Source: Noviherbaspirillum suwonense (GTDB taxonomy: Bacteria > Pseudomonadota > Gammaproteobacteria > Burkholderiales > Burkholderiaceae_D). Taken from it: 64,000 bases of DNA. The translations under genes and the position numbers were made by a program. Location of the stretch: positions 62,001 through 126,000 of the forward strand of contig NZ_FXUL01000001.1 in the NCBI RefSeq assembly GCF_900182955.1, given 5' to 3'. This document shows, in pieces, positions 27,201 through 35,362 of the stretch (position 1 is its first letter; every line of letters begins with the position of its first letter). Below the pieces are notes generated by a model. That model was not told where the DNA came from. It saw only the letters and a list, made by a program, of their open reading frames with translations, and made no database searches.

Positions 27201-30047
27201 TTCGTCACCGACGCCGCCGGCCGCCGCGCGCAGGCGGCGACCACGGTCTGGGTCGGCGGCTCGGACGACAACTGGTTCGGCGCCGGCAACCAGGACCGCA
27301 TCGACGTGCTGCCGGAGAAGAAGCAATACGCGCCGGGCGAGACGGCGGTGTTCCAGGTGCGCATGCCGTTTCGCGAGGCGACCGCGCTGGTGGCCATCGA
27401 ACGCGAAGGCGTGATCGAAACCAGCGTCGCCACGCTGTCCGGCAGTTCGCCGGTGATCAGGGTGCCGGTGACGGCGGCCCATGCGCCGAACATCTACGTG
27501 TCGGTGCTGGCCGTGCGCCCGCGCCTGCGCGAGGTCAAATGGTATTCGTTCTTCAGCTGGGGCTGGCGCGAGCCGCGCAACTGGCTGGCCGACTTCCGCG
27601 CCTGGCAGGCGCCCGGCCCGACGGTGGACCTGGCGCGGCCGGCATTCCGCTTCGGCGTCGCCGAGATCGCCGTCGGCGCCGCCAGCCACCAGCTCGCGGT
27701 CAAGGTCAGCACGCCGCAGGCCAGCTACCCGGTGCGCGGCCGGGCGGTGGCGACGGTGCAGGTCAATCTGCCCGACGGCAAGCCGGCGGCCGGCGCCGAG
27801 ATCGCGCTGGCCGCGGTCGATGAAGCGCTGCTCGAGCTGCAGCCCAACGACAGCTGGAACCTGCTGCCGGCGATGCTGCAGCGGCGCAGCTACGGCGTGC
27901 AGACCGCCACCGCGCAGTTGCAGATCGTCGGCAAGCGGCATTACGGCCGCAAGGCAATGCCGCCCGGCGGCGGCGGCGGCCGGGCGGCGACGCGGGAGCT
28001 GCTGGACACGCTGCTGCTGTGGCGGCCCGCCGTGCTGCTGGACGCGAATGGCCGCGCGCAGGTCGAGGTGCCTCTGAACGATGCGCTGTCGGGTTTTCGC
28101 ATCGTCGCGGTGGCCACCAGCGGCGCCGGCCTGTACGGCTACGGCTCGACCAGCATACGCACGACCCAGGATTTGCAGCTGATCGCCGGACTGCCGCCGC
28201 TGGTGCGGCAGGGCGACCGCTACAGCGCGATGGCGACCGTGCGCAATGGCGCGGAACGGCCGATGGACATCGACGTCAGCGCGCTGGTCGACGGCAAGCT
28301 GCTGGAGACCGCGCCGCGCCGTGTCCGGCTCGCCGCCGGCGATGCGCAGGAATTCGCGTGGCAGGTCACCGCGCCGGCCAGCGGCGAGCAGCTGGGCTGG
28401 GAGCTGCGGGCGCAGGAAGCCGGCGGCGCCGGCGCGAAGGATGCGCTGAAGGTCAGCCAGAAGCTGCTGCCGGCGGTGCCGGTCACCGTGCAGCAGGCGA
28501 CGCTGTTCCAGCTCGACAGGAGCCGCAGCATCGAGCTGGCGGCGCCCGCCGGCGCCTTGCCCGGGCGCGGCGGCGTCACGGTCATGCTGGCGCCGGGACT
28601 GGCCGGGGCGGCGGACGGCCTGCGCCGCTACTTCAGGGACTATCCGTACAGCTGCCTGGAGCAGAAGGCGTCGCGCGCGGTCGGGCTGGACGACCAGGCC
28701 GGCTGGCAGCGCCTGACAGCCGAGCTGCCGGCCTATCTCGACAGCAATGGCCTGGCGCGCTACTACCCATCGACCAGCGGCGACGTGCCGGGCAGCGCGG
28801 CGCTGACCGCCTACCTGCTGGCGCTTGCGCACGAGGCCGGCTGGTCGCTGCCGGACGAGGGGCGGGAGCGGATGCTGCGCGGGCTGCAGGCCTTCGTCGA
28901 AGGCCGCATCGACGCCAGCGGCGACTGGGCTCCGCGCAAGGACATCGATATCCGCCGCCTGTCGGCGCTGGAAGCGCTGTCGCGCTACGGCAGGCTGCCG
29001 CCGCGCGGACTGGATGCGATACCGATCACGCCCGGACAGTGGCCGACCTCGGCGCTGCTGGACTGGGTCGCCATCCTGCGCCGCACGCCGGAACTGCCGT
29101 CGCAGGCGCGCCGGCTGGAGGAAGCCGGCCAGGAATTGCGCGGCCGCCTCAATTTCCAGGGCAGCCGCATGGGCTTCTCCAGCGAGTCCGGCGACAACTG
29201 GTTCTGGCTGATGGCCGGCGCCGACGCCAATGCGGCGCGCCTGGTGCTGATGGCAGTCGACGACCCCGCATGGCGCGAGGACATGGGCCGGCTGCTGACC
29301 GGCGCGATCGGACGCCAGCAGCGCGGCCACTGGGATACCACGACCGCCAATGCCTGGGGCATGCTGGCGCTGCGCAAGTTCTCGGCCGTGTTCGAGGCCG
29401 AGGCGCCGGGCGGCGCAACCCGCATCGTGCTGCGCCAGGGCGAGGCGGACAGCACGGCCAGCCACGGCTGGGCCGGCGGCAAGCCGGGCCGCGTCGAATT
29501 GCCATGGAAGGCCGGGCCGTCCACGAACGGCAGCGTCACGCTGACCCAGGACGGGCCCGGCAAGCCCTGGATCACGCTGCAAAGCCTGGCCGCGGTGCCG
29601 CTGGCCGCGCCCTGGTCCAGCGGCTACCGCATCAAGCGCAGCATCGCGATGGTCGACCAGAAGCAGCCCGGCGTGCTCAGCCGCGGCGACATCATGCGCA
29701 TCACGCTGGAGGTCGACGCGCAGGCCGACATGACGCAGGTCGCGCTGACCGACCCGGTGCCGGCCGGCGCCACCGTGCTCGGCTCCGGCCTCGGCCGCGA
29801 TTCGGCCATCGCCGCATCGTCGGCATCGACCGCGCAGCAGGGCGCGGCCTGGCTGGCCTACGAGGAACGCAGCTTCGACAGCGTGCGCGCCTATTACGGC
29901 TATATGCCCAAGGGCGTCTTTAAATACAGCTACACGGTGCGCCTGAATAATCCGGGCGTGTTCCAGATGCCGCCGACCCGGGTCGAGGCCATGTATGCGC
30001 CCGAGATGCACGGCATGTCGCCGAATGCCGCGGTGGAGGTCAAATGA
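24285..30047 (+). CDS. Bacterial alpha-2-macroglobulin family protein
   Basis: A 1920-residue protease-trap-like protein. It has an N-terminal signal peptide (SRLCALALLVLPLLAQAGA, cleavage likely after AQA) but no lipobox, so it is predicted periplasmic or secreted. Multiple macroglobulin-like beta domains follow. The intact thioester motif CLEQ (Cys1457) lies within YPYSCLEQKASRA, preceding the helical thioester domain, and the C-terminal domain includes the DPVPAGATV segment. The ATG at 24285 follows AAGGAAAAAG. The stop overlaps the pbpC start by 4 bases (ATGA), the classic pairing in which the trap guards the periplasm while PBP1C acts in wall synthesis. That role is family knowledge and is not shown here. 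Confidence 0.93.
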   Translation: MKLVSRLCALALLVLPLLAQAGAISRFSPQGEVVNVRQVRATFSEPAVRFGDPRAPAPFDIACSEAGSGRWADERNWVFDFNRDVPPGVRCSFTVKPDFRLLSGAAVNGAKTYRFQTGGPAVVRIHPSISQLLDEEQVFLLLQNGPVDNASLLANVWCEAAGVQERIPVKLVAGAVRDALVKRFEPNAPPERLTALQCAQRLPNEAAVQLVWGKGVSTPGANGVARSDAQTFKYAVRRAFSASFSCARENAQAACGPLSPLRLSLSAPVARALAQKVTLSAGSRTIAPVLEGEAGDEFVQALSFKAPLPENSPLVLALPPDFRDDAGRPLANASLFPMRVQTAVYPPLAKFAAAPFGIIELDDAPAMPVTVRNIEADAQVLMTNGQAAPTVGSLRVEGDAAIMAWIARLSRYHESSIDIGGKPVETRSLSLLAAEPGARQVALPAPDGGAKEARPFEVIGVPLPAPGFYVMELASQRLGAALLGKPAPMYVRTSALVTNLAVHLKVGRENGAVWVTTLDGARPVANADVRIADCFGKPLWRGVTGANGVAMVPQQLDVDCGSQHYGKRLVQGLFVSARATGRDGRADMAFALSSWNSGIEPFRFNLPTDGALPATVRAHTVFDRTLLRAGQTVSMKHLIRAETGAGLALLPANRLPNRMRIQHQGSGQEYRFPLKWRGGAASDSMFAIPAQARLGRYDVILDTGPADAGALAPPDPEAQEARDQEEPSASAWRSGSFRVEEFRLPLLQGRIAPPKAAQVAPSELPLTLQLNYLNGGGASGLPVTLSALLRERALRFPGYDDFSFAGSADGVSDDRRIVADKLPVKLDRNGVGNTVVRALPALANASELLSEMHFADPNGEIQTVSQSTPLWPAALVAGIRADSWAALKKNATLTAVALDLDGKPRAGVPLEITGALKQRNAHRKRMVGGFYAYEENTSSRDLGRLCSGKSDARGMLQCEAGFGDTGEVVLTAFVTDAAGRRAQAATTVWVGGSDDNWFGAGNQDRIDVLPEKKQYAPGETAVFQVRMPFREATALVAIEREGVIETSVATLSGSSPVIRVPVTAAHAPNIYVSVLAVRPRLREVKWYSFFSWGWREPRNWLADFRAWQAPGPTVDLARPAFRFGVAEIAVGAASHQLAVKVSTPQASYPVRGRAVATVQVNLPDGKPAAGAEIALAAVDEALLELQPNDSWNLLPAMLQRRSYGVQTATAQLQIVGKRHYGRKAMPPGGGGGRAATRELLDTLLLWRPAVLLDANGRAQVEVPLNDALSGFRIVAVATSGAGLYGYGSTSIRTTQDLQLIAGLPPLVRQGDRYSAMATVRNGAERPMDIDVSALVDGKLLETAPRRVRLAAGDAQEFAWQVTAPASGEQLGWELRAQEAGGAGAKDALKVSQKLLPAVPVTVQQATLFQLDRSRSIELAAPAGALPGRGGVTVMLAPGLAGAADGLRRYFRDYPYSCLEQKASRAVGLDDQAGWQRLTAELPAYLDSNGLARYYPSTSGDVPGSAALTAYLLALAHEAGWSLPDEGRERMLRGLQAFVEGRIDASGDWAPRKDIDIRRLSALEALSRYGRLPPRGLDAIPITPGQWPTSALLDWVAILRRTPELPSQARRLEEAGQELRGRLNFQGSRMGFSSESGDNWFWLMAGADANAARLVLMAVDDPAWREDMGRLLTGAIGRQQRGHWDTTTANAWGMLALRKFSAVFEAEAPGGATRIVLRQGEADSTASHGWAGGKPGRVELPWKAGPSTNGSVTLTQDGPGKPWITLQSLAAVPLAAPWSSGYRIKRSIAMVDQKQPGVLSRGDIMRITLEVDAQADMTQVALTDPVPAGATVLGSGLGRDSAIAASSASTAQQGAAWLAYEERSFDSVRAYYGYMPKGVFKYSYTVRLNNPGVFQMPPTRVEAMYAPEMHGMSPNAAVEVK

Positions 30048-32173
30048 AGCGCCTGCTGCCCGCGCTTGCCTTGGTGCTTGCCTTCAGATGCGCATCGTCG
30101 GCGGCGCATGCCCTGCCTTCGTATGCCGACGTCCGCGCGGCTTACCGGCCGTCCGACGCGCTGCTGCTGGACCGGCACGGCGCGCCGCTGCAGCAGGTGC
30201 GCGTCGACGCCACCGTGCGCCGCCTGCCGTGGGTGGCGCTGGCCGACGTCTCGCCGGCGCTGCGCGCGGCCCTGCTGGCGTCGGAGGACAAGCGCTTCTA
30301 CCAGCATGCCGGCGTCGACTGGGACGCGGTGGCGGCGGCTGCCTGGGGCGGCCTGTGGCACAGCCGCACCCGCGGCGCGTCCACCATCACGATGCAGCTG
30401 GCCGGGCTGCTCGACGACGACCTGCGGCGCGGCGCCGCGCCGCGCAGCGGCAGCCGCAAGGTGGCGCAGGCGCTGGCAGCGCAGTCGCTGGAGCGAAACT
30501 GGCGCAAGGACCAGATCCTGGAAGCCTATCTGAACCTGGTCAGCTTCCGCGGCGAACTGGTCGGCGTGCATGCGCTGGCGCGGATCCTGTTCGGCAAGCA
30601 CCCCGACGGGCTGGACCAGGTCGAGTCGGCGCTGGCCGCGGCGCTGATCCGCGCGCCCAACGCCGCCCCGGCGCTGGTTGCGCGCCGCGCCTGCGCGATC
30701 CTGAGCGGGCAAGGCGCGCCGGGTCTTTGCGGCGGGCTGGACGGCGTCGCCCAGCTGGTGCTGGCGCGCATGGCCGGGCCGGACCGCGCCGTGGCGGGCG
30801 CGCCGCAACTGGCGCCGCATCTCGGGCGGCGCCTGCTGGCCGCGGCTGGCGGACCCGTCGCCAGCACGCTCGACGCCGGCCTGCAGCGCCATGCGCGCGA
30901 CGCGCTGCAGCGGCACCTGGCGGCGCTGGGCGGCAGCAATGTGGAAGACGGCGCGGTGCTGGTGCTGGACAATGCCAGCGGCGACGTGCTGGCCTGGGTC
31001 GGCTCCAGCGGCGCGCTGTCGGACGCCGGCCAGGTCGACGCGGTGCTGGCGCTGCGTCAGGCCGGCTCGACCCTGAAACCCTTCCTCTACAGCCTGGCGC
31101 TGGAGCAGCGCTGGCTGACCGCGGCCTCGCTGCTGGACGACAGCCCGCTGAACCTGGCGACCGCGTCCGGCCTCTACATGCCGCAGAACTACGACCAGCA
31201 GTACAAGGGACTGGTCAGCCTGCGCACCGCGCTGGCATCCTCGCTCAACATTCCGGCGGTGCGCACGCTGGTGACAGTCACCCCGGAGCGCCTGTTCCAG
31301 CGTTTGCAGGCGCTCGGTTTCAACCTGCGCGAATCCGGCGACTATTACGGCTACAGCCTGGCGCTCGGCAGCGCCGACGTCAGCCTGCTGGCGCTGACCA
31401 ACGCCTATCGCGCGCTGGCCGCCGGCGGGCTCTACCAGCCGGTGCGCACAGTGCTGGCGGCGCCGGCAGGCAGGCCGACGCCCGCAGTCGATCCCGGCGC
31501 CGCATGGATCATCGGCGACATCCTGTCCGACCCCAGCGCCCGCGCCCGCACCTTCGGCCTGGACAGCGTGCTGTCCACCCGCAGCTGGAGCGCGGTCAAG
31601 ACCGGCACCTCCAAGGACATGCGCGACAACTGGTGCATCGGCTATTCGGCCCGCTACACGGTGGGCGTCTGGGTCGGCAACGCCTCCGGCGCGCCGATGT
31701 GGAATGTCTCCGGCGTCACCGGCGCGGCGCCCGTCTGGCAGGACGTGATGCACTACCTGCATGCCGGCGCGCCGGCGCCGCAGCCGCCCGCGCCGGGCAG
31801 CGTGCAGGCGCAGGCCATCCGCTACGAGGATCGTGCCGAGGCCGCGCGCACCGAGTTTTTCCTGGCCGGCACCGCGCAGCCGGTGATCATGCGGGCAGAT
31901 GCCGCACAGATCAGCCCGGCGATCCGCTATCCGACGCCCGGCATGGTGGTTGCGCTGGACCCGGACATCCCGCCGTCGCGGCAGCGCATCCGCCCGGTGG
32001 CGGACGGCGCAGGCGTGGCCCGCTGGCGACTCGACGGCAAGCCGCTGCCCGGCAGCGACTGGGCGCCGTGGCCGGGACGGCATGCGCTGGCGCTGGTCGA
32101 CGCCGGCGGCAAGGTGCTGGACGAGGTGCATTTCGAAGTGCGCGGCGCGGTGGTGAGGGAAGGGCGCAAATGA
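30044..32173 (+). CDS. pbpC: Penicillin-binding protein 1C (bifunctional)
   Basis: A 709-residue peptidoglycan glycosyltransferase/transpeptidase. The N-terminal hydrophobic segment is followed by the GT51 domain (ASEDKRFYQHAGVDWDAV near residue 82, then GASTITMQLA). The transpeptidase domain has SxxK as GSTLKP (Ser342-Lys345), SLN near residue 402, and KTGTS (Lys519). A C-terminal PBP1C-specific beta domain covers about 620-709. All catalytic motifs are present. It overlaps the upstream alpha-2-macroglobulin gene by 4 bases. A rho-independent terminator follows 87 bases downstream. Confidence 0.95.
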   Translation: MKRLLPALALVLAFRCASSAAHALPSYADVRAAYRPSDALLLDRHGAPLQQVRVDATVRRLPWVALADVSPALRAALLASEDKRFYQHAGVDWDAVAAAAWGGLWHSRTRGASTITMQLAGLLDDDLRRGAAPRSGSRKVAQALAAQSLERNWRKDQILEAYLNLVSFRGELVGVHALARILFGKHPDGLDQVESALAAALIRAPNAAPALVARRACAILSGQGAPGLCGGLDGVAQLVLARMAGPDRAVAGAPQLAPHLGRRLLAAAGGPVASTLDAGLQRHARDALQRHLAALGGSNVEDGAVLVLDNASGDVLAWVGSSGALSDAGQVDAVLALRQAGSTLKPFLYSLALEQRWLTAASLLDDSPLNLATASGLYMPQNYDQQYKGLVSLRTALASSLNIPAVRTLVTVTPERLFQRLQALGFNLRESGDYYGYSLALGSADVSLLALTNAYRALAAGGLYQPVRTVLAAPAGRPTPAVDPGAAWIIGDILSDPSARARTFGLDSVLSTRSWSAVKTGTSKDMRDNWCIGYSARYTVGVWVGNASGAPMWNVSGVTGAAPVWQDVMHYLHAGAPAPQPPAPGSVQAQAIRYEDRAEAARTEFFLAGTAQPVIMRADAAQISPAIRYPTPGMVVALDPDIPPSRQRIRPVADGAGVARWRLDGKPLPGSDWAPWPGRHALALVDAGGKVLDEVHFEVRGAVVREGRK

Positions 32174-32260
32174 GGCTGGGGAATAAAGTTGCGGTCAGGC
32201 GCTAAAGTTTGGTGGTAGAAGGCCGTAGATAACTTGTAGTCTCCTTCAGCGTTATTTTTC

Positions 32261-32289
32261 TACCCGCCGACATTGGCGGGTATTTTTTT
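32261..32289 (+). terminator. Rho-independent terminator after pbpC
   Basis: Stem TACCCGCC (32261-32268) and GGCGGGTA (32275-32282) with loop GACATT, followed by TTTTTTT. It ends the alpha-2-macroglobulin/pbpC transcript and separates it from the dehalogenase-like gene. The roughly 90 bases between pbpC and this stem show no gene. Confidence 0.88.
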
Positions 32290-32389
32290 GGGCCTGCTCC
32301 ATGCCCGGAATCCTGCTTCATGCGTGCAAAGGCCGTCCTCCCGCACACTTTGCTAAACTGCGCATTCCCTTGGACACTCCCGATCCGCC

Positions 32390-32500
32390 ATGCGCAATTT
32401 CTCCATCCCCGCCTTGCGCGCCAATCTCGCGTTCTGGTCCGTCGCCGCTGCGCTGATGATCATCGACGACGCCGCAATGCTTGCGCTGCTGTTCTGCTAG
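32390..32500 (+). CDS. Possible 36-residue hydrophobic small protein upstream of the dehalogenase-like gene
   Basis: An ATG-initiated frame of 36 codons reading MRNFSIPALRANLAFW... and ending MLALLFC. One hydrophobic stretch covers about residues 14-36, broken by IIDDAA. Its TAG stop is part of the TAGGAG sequence that serves as ribosome-binding site for the next gene 10 bases on, a layout that fits translational coupling. No clear ribosome-binding site precedes its own ATG, and I recognise no family, so it may be only a leader frame. Confidence 0.35.
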   Translation: MRNFSIPALRANLAFWSVAAALMIIDDAAMLALLFC

Positions 32501-32510
32501 GAGCCTGACC

Positions 32511-33194
32511 ATGGCCATGCCCGACCTTGCCGGCAAGCGCGTTCTGATCACCCAGGCCGATGCCTTCATGGGCCCGGTGCTCTGCAGCGTATTCGCCGAG
32601 CTTGGCGCCGATGTCGTTGCCGACATCCGTTCGCTGCTGGCGCCGGAAGCGGCGGCCGCGGCAGTGCGGGAAGCCGGCCATATCGACGTGCTGCTGCTGA
32701 ACCTGGCCGTTCCGGCGCCGACCACCAGCGCCGTCGATGCCACCGACGCGGAATGGGCGCATGTGTTCGGCCACATGGTCGACCCGATGGCGCGGCTGGT
32801 GCGGGCGGCATTGCCGGACATGGTGGCAAGGCGCGCCGGCAAGATCCTGCTGATGGGCAGCGCGTCGGCGCTGCGCGGCATGAAGCGCGCATCCAGCTAC
32901 AGCGCCGCGCGCGGCGCGCAGTTGGCCTACATCCAGGCGGTCGGCGTCGAAGTGGCGCAGCACAATGTGCAGGTCAACGCGATCGCCCAGAACTTCGTCG
33001 ACAATCCGACCTATTTCCCGCCCGAAGTCCAGGCGCTGCCAGCCTTCCAGGAAAGGCTGCGGCGCGAAGTGCCGCTGGGCCGGCTGGTGGCGCCGCGCGA
33101 GGATGCATTGTTTGCTGCCTTCCTGTGCAGCGACGCCACCGGCTGCTTCGTCGGGCAGGTGTTTCCGGTCTGCGGCGGCTGGGCGCCGCGCTGA
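32511..33194 (+). CDS. Halohydrin dehalogenase-like SDR protein
   Basis: A 227-residue short-chain-dehydrogenase-fold protein. Instead of the NAD(P)-binding Gly-rich motif it has T14-Q-A-D-A-F19-M-G21, which matches the T-x4-F-x-G halide-site motif of halohydrin dehalogenases. The catalytic set is Ser117-x12-Tyr130-x3-Arg134, with Arg in place of the usual SDR Lys, again as in that family. Such enzymes convert vicinal haloalcohols to epoxides and open epoxides with anions, without a nucleotide cofactor. The ATG at 32511 has TAGGAG 7 bases upstream. The assignment rests on motifs and length (family about 220-260); the natural substrate is unknown. Confidence 0.8.
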   Translation: MAMPDLAGKRVLITQADAFMGPVLCSVFAELGADVVADIRSLLAPEAAAAAVREAGHIDVLLLNLAVPAPTTSAVDATDAEWAHVFGHMVDPMARLVRAALPDMVARRAGKILLMGSASALRGMKRASSYSAARGAQLAYIQAVGVEVAQHNVQVNAIAQNFVDNPTYFPPEVQALPAFQERLRREVPLGRLVAPREDALFAAFLCSDATGCFVGQVFPVCGGWAPR

Positions 33195-33269
33195 CGAATG
33201 CCGCGCGGAGCTTGCGACAGGTTCGCGCCGTGACGTCCCGCGCACCTTCCCGCGGTATCGGCTGACGCG

Positions 33270-33887
33270 CTAGTTCGCCTTGCCCCACACCTCGGCCAGC
33301 CGCGCGTCGCGGCCGCAGTTGAGCCGGTAGAACTTGTAGCGCACCGGGTTTTTCTTGTAGTAGTCCTGGTGATACGCCTCGGCCAGGTAGAACGGCCTGG
33401 CAGCCACCACCTCGGTATAGATCTGCTTGAATCGACCCTGCTTCTCAAGTTGCGCCTTGCTCGCCAGCGCCGCCGCGCGCTGCGCTTCGCCGTGGTAATA
33501 AATGCCGGTCCGGTACTGGCTGCCGACATCGCAGAACTGCCGGTCCTTGACGGTCGGGTCTATCGTGCGCCAGTAGTGCTCGACCAACTGCGCATAGCTG
33601 ACTTTCGCCGGGTCATAGCGCACCCGCACCGCCTCGGTATGGCCGGTCTTGCCGGCGCTGACCTGTTCATAAGTCGGTTCCTTGACCTGGCCGCCGGTAT
33701 AGCCGGACTCGGCCTCGATCACGCCGGGCAGTTTCTCGAAATCGGCCTCGGTGCACCAGAAGCAGCCGCCGGCGAAGATGGCGGTGGCGGTGGCGGAGGG
33801 CGCAGACGGCGGAGCAGCGGGCGCATCGGCTGCGGAAGCCAGGCCATGGGCCAGCAGCAGCAGGACGCTGGCAAGGAAGGTTTTCAT
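33270..33887 (-). CDS. msrA: Peptide methionine sulfoxide reductase MsrA, exported
   Basis: Reduces the S-epimer of methionine sulfoxide in proteins. The 205-residue product has a signal peptide (MKTFLASVLLLLAHGLASAA), so it is predicted periplasmic. The catalytic motif GGCFWCTEADFE is near residue 39, and the family segments GYTGG, TGHTEAV and SQYRTGIYYH follow. A late Cys (LNCGRD) may act as resolving cysteine. The ATG at 33887 has GAGGAG upstream on the - strand, so the longer open frame is rejected. It stands alone; the hemagglutinin remnant is divergent on the other side. Confidence 0.94.
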   Translation of the reverse strand: MKTFLASVLLLLAHGLASAADAPAAPPSAPSATATAIFAGGCFWCTEADFEKLPGVIEAESGYTGGQVKEPTYEQVSAGKTGHTEAVRVRYDPAKVSYAQLVEHYWRTIDPTVKDRQFCDVGSQYRTGIYYHGEAQRAAALASKAQLEKQGRFKQIYTEVVAARPFYLAEAYHQDYYKKNPVRYKFYRLNCGRDARLAEVWGKAN

Positions 33888-33999
33888 TAGATGCTCCTCG
33901 ATGGTTGTAGATGCTTTCTGTTGCACGCCCAGCAGGGTATCGAGCGAAAGGAAGCCGGGACCGTAATGATGAAAATAAGACAGCGAACCTTCATGCGAT

Positions 34000-34770
34000 G
34001 CATCCTACACCGGCACGGTCAACAGCGGGATCGGGATCGAGCTGGCGGCAGCCAACAGCGCGCGCGACGTGGCGACAAACGGCGTCAATGTCAGCGTCAG
34101 CATCACAGGCGGCCATAGCGAAATTTGCAAGACCGAAACGCACAGCCTCAACTCCGTTGCGGGCAGTAGCATTGCCGCCGGACGGGACCTGTCCATTATC
34201 GCCACCGGCGGCGGCAAGGACAGCAACATCAATGTTGTCGGCAGCCCCCTGAGTGGGAATAGCAAGGACATTTATCCGCGCCGACAACCAGGTCAGCCTG
34301 GGCTCTTCGCAAGACCTCAAGGAACAGCACAGCAGCAGGAGCATGAGCGCCGCGGCTGACGTGGGCACCAAGGGCAATGCCATTGGCGTGGCCAGCATCG
34401 CGCACCCAGGAAGATGGCAACGGCGCGACCAAGCGCAACACCCATGTCAGCGGCGGCGACAGCGTGACCGTCTTCAGCGGCGACGCCAATATCAAGGGCG
34501 CGGTCATAGCGGGCGGCAAGGTCATTGCCGACATCGGCGGCGACCTCGACATCGAATCGCGCCAGGACACCGCGAGGTTCGACAGCAAAAGCCAGAGCGC
34601 CAGCATGTCCGGCATGGCCGGCTGGGTTCCATCGGTATCGGCCAGCTGCAGCCAGAGCGCAATCTGGCGGCGACTTTGCCAGCGTGCGGGAGCAAAGCGG
34701 ACATCTTTCTTCATCTGTCGTTGCAGGCGGAATCGGATTTACCGTACCCATCAGCATTCAGATCGAATCC
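34000..34770 (+). pseudogene. Frameshifted remnant of a filamentous hemagglutinin / CdiA-type exoprotein
   Basis: Fragments of one protein are spread over the three forward frames. About 34000-34240 reads TGTVNSGIGIELAAANSA and VSITGGHSE...AGSSIAAGRDLSIIA. About 34255-34405 in the next frame reads IRADNQVSLGSSQDLKEQ. About 34410-34625 in the third reads GGDSVTVFSGDANIKGAVIAGG and GGDLDIESRQDT. About 34650-34730 shifts again to GDFASVREQSG. This is the pattern of hemagglutinin repeats of two-partner-secreted exoproteins. At least three frameshifts and the lack of a start make it inactive. There is no TpsB partner gene nearby. Confidence 0.8.
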
Positions 34771-35362
34771 CCCATTGGGGCCAACGTTTGTCCCATCAGG
34801 AGTTGCAAAACGAAATGGGCTCATATTGAGGCTGCTGAAGACTCTGAAAAGCGCCTCTGCCGGGCGCTCATGCACCTGCTTTCACGCCTCAGCAGTAATA
34901 CACGGGCGCTCCTCTGCACGCATCACCAGATCCAACAATCTCCACATCAATAAACGATCAGAAATTAATTGAACAACAGTTCAAACGTGGCTACGAACGC
35001 ACCCGTTGGTAGGCAAAAAGATCAAGGCTGCGCATCCGCAACGTGCAATCGATGTATCAGCAATCGCAGGTTGCGCGATGGGCAAGTGGACGTGCGTGGA
35101 GCCGAGGGGCAGTCAAACCAGCCTCTCAGGGGATTCAGCATAGTCCCAGCAAGCCATTGCACATGCCGGGTGCAATCTGGAGACCGCGCCCCTTACGTTT
35201 TTAGTCGCCTTGGTCCGCAACACACCGTCTTCGTGAACAGGCAAGCATCGCGGGCTTATCGCAGCGCGGTGTGCTTCGACACACGCTATCCGTAGTGCCG
35301 CCCGACGTGCGCCTGCGTCGGTCCGGCATTTTATGCATCAGGCGCAATGACCCTCTCACCAA
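34771..35362 (+). other. Low-GC gene-poor stretch after the hemagglutinin remnant
   Basis: This stretch is visibly less GC-rich than its neighbours and holds only short, mutually overlapping open segments. One frame near 34947-35010 reads a 21-codon tail ending ERTRW and stop; another near 34985-35128 stays open for nearly 50 codons. None has a recognisable family or ribosome-binding site. It may be the decayed C-terminal (toxin-side) part of the exoprotein above, or unrelated leftover DNA. Confidence 0.4.

Noticed and set aside
34969-35295. 108-codon frame in the low-GC stretch
   Set aside because: No ribosome-binding site, odd composition with scattered cysteines, and two other frames are equally open; not supportable as a gene.
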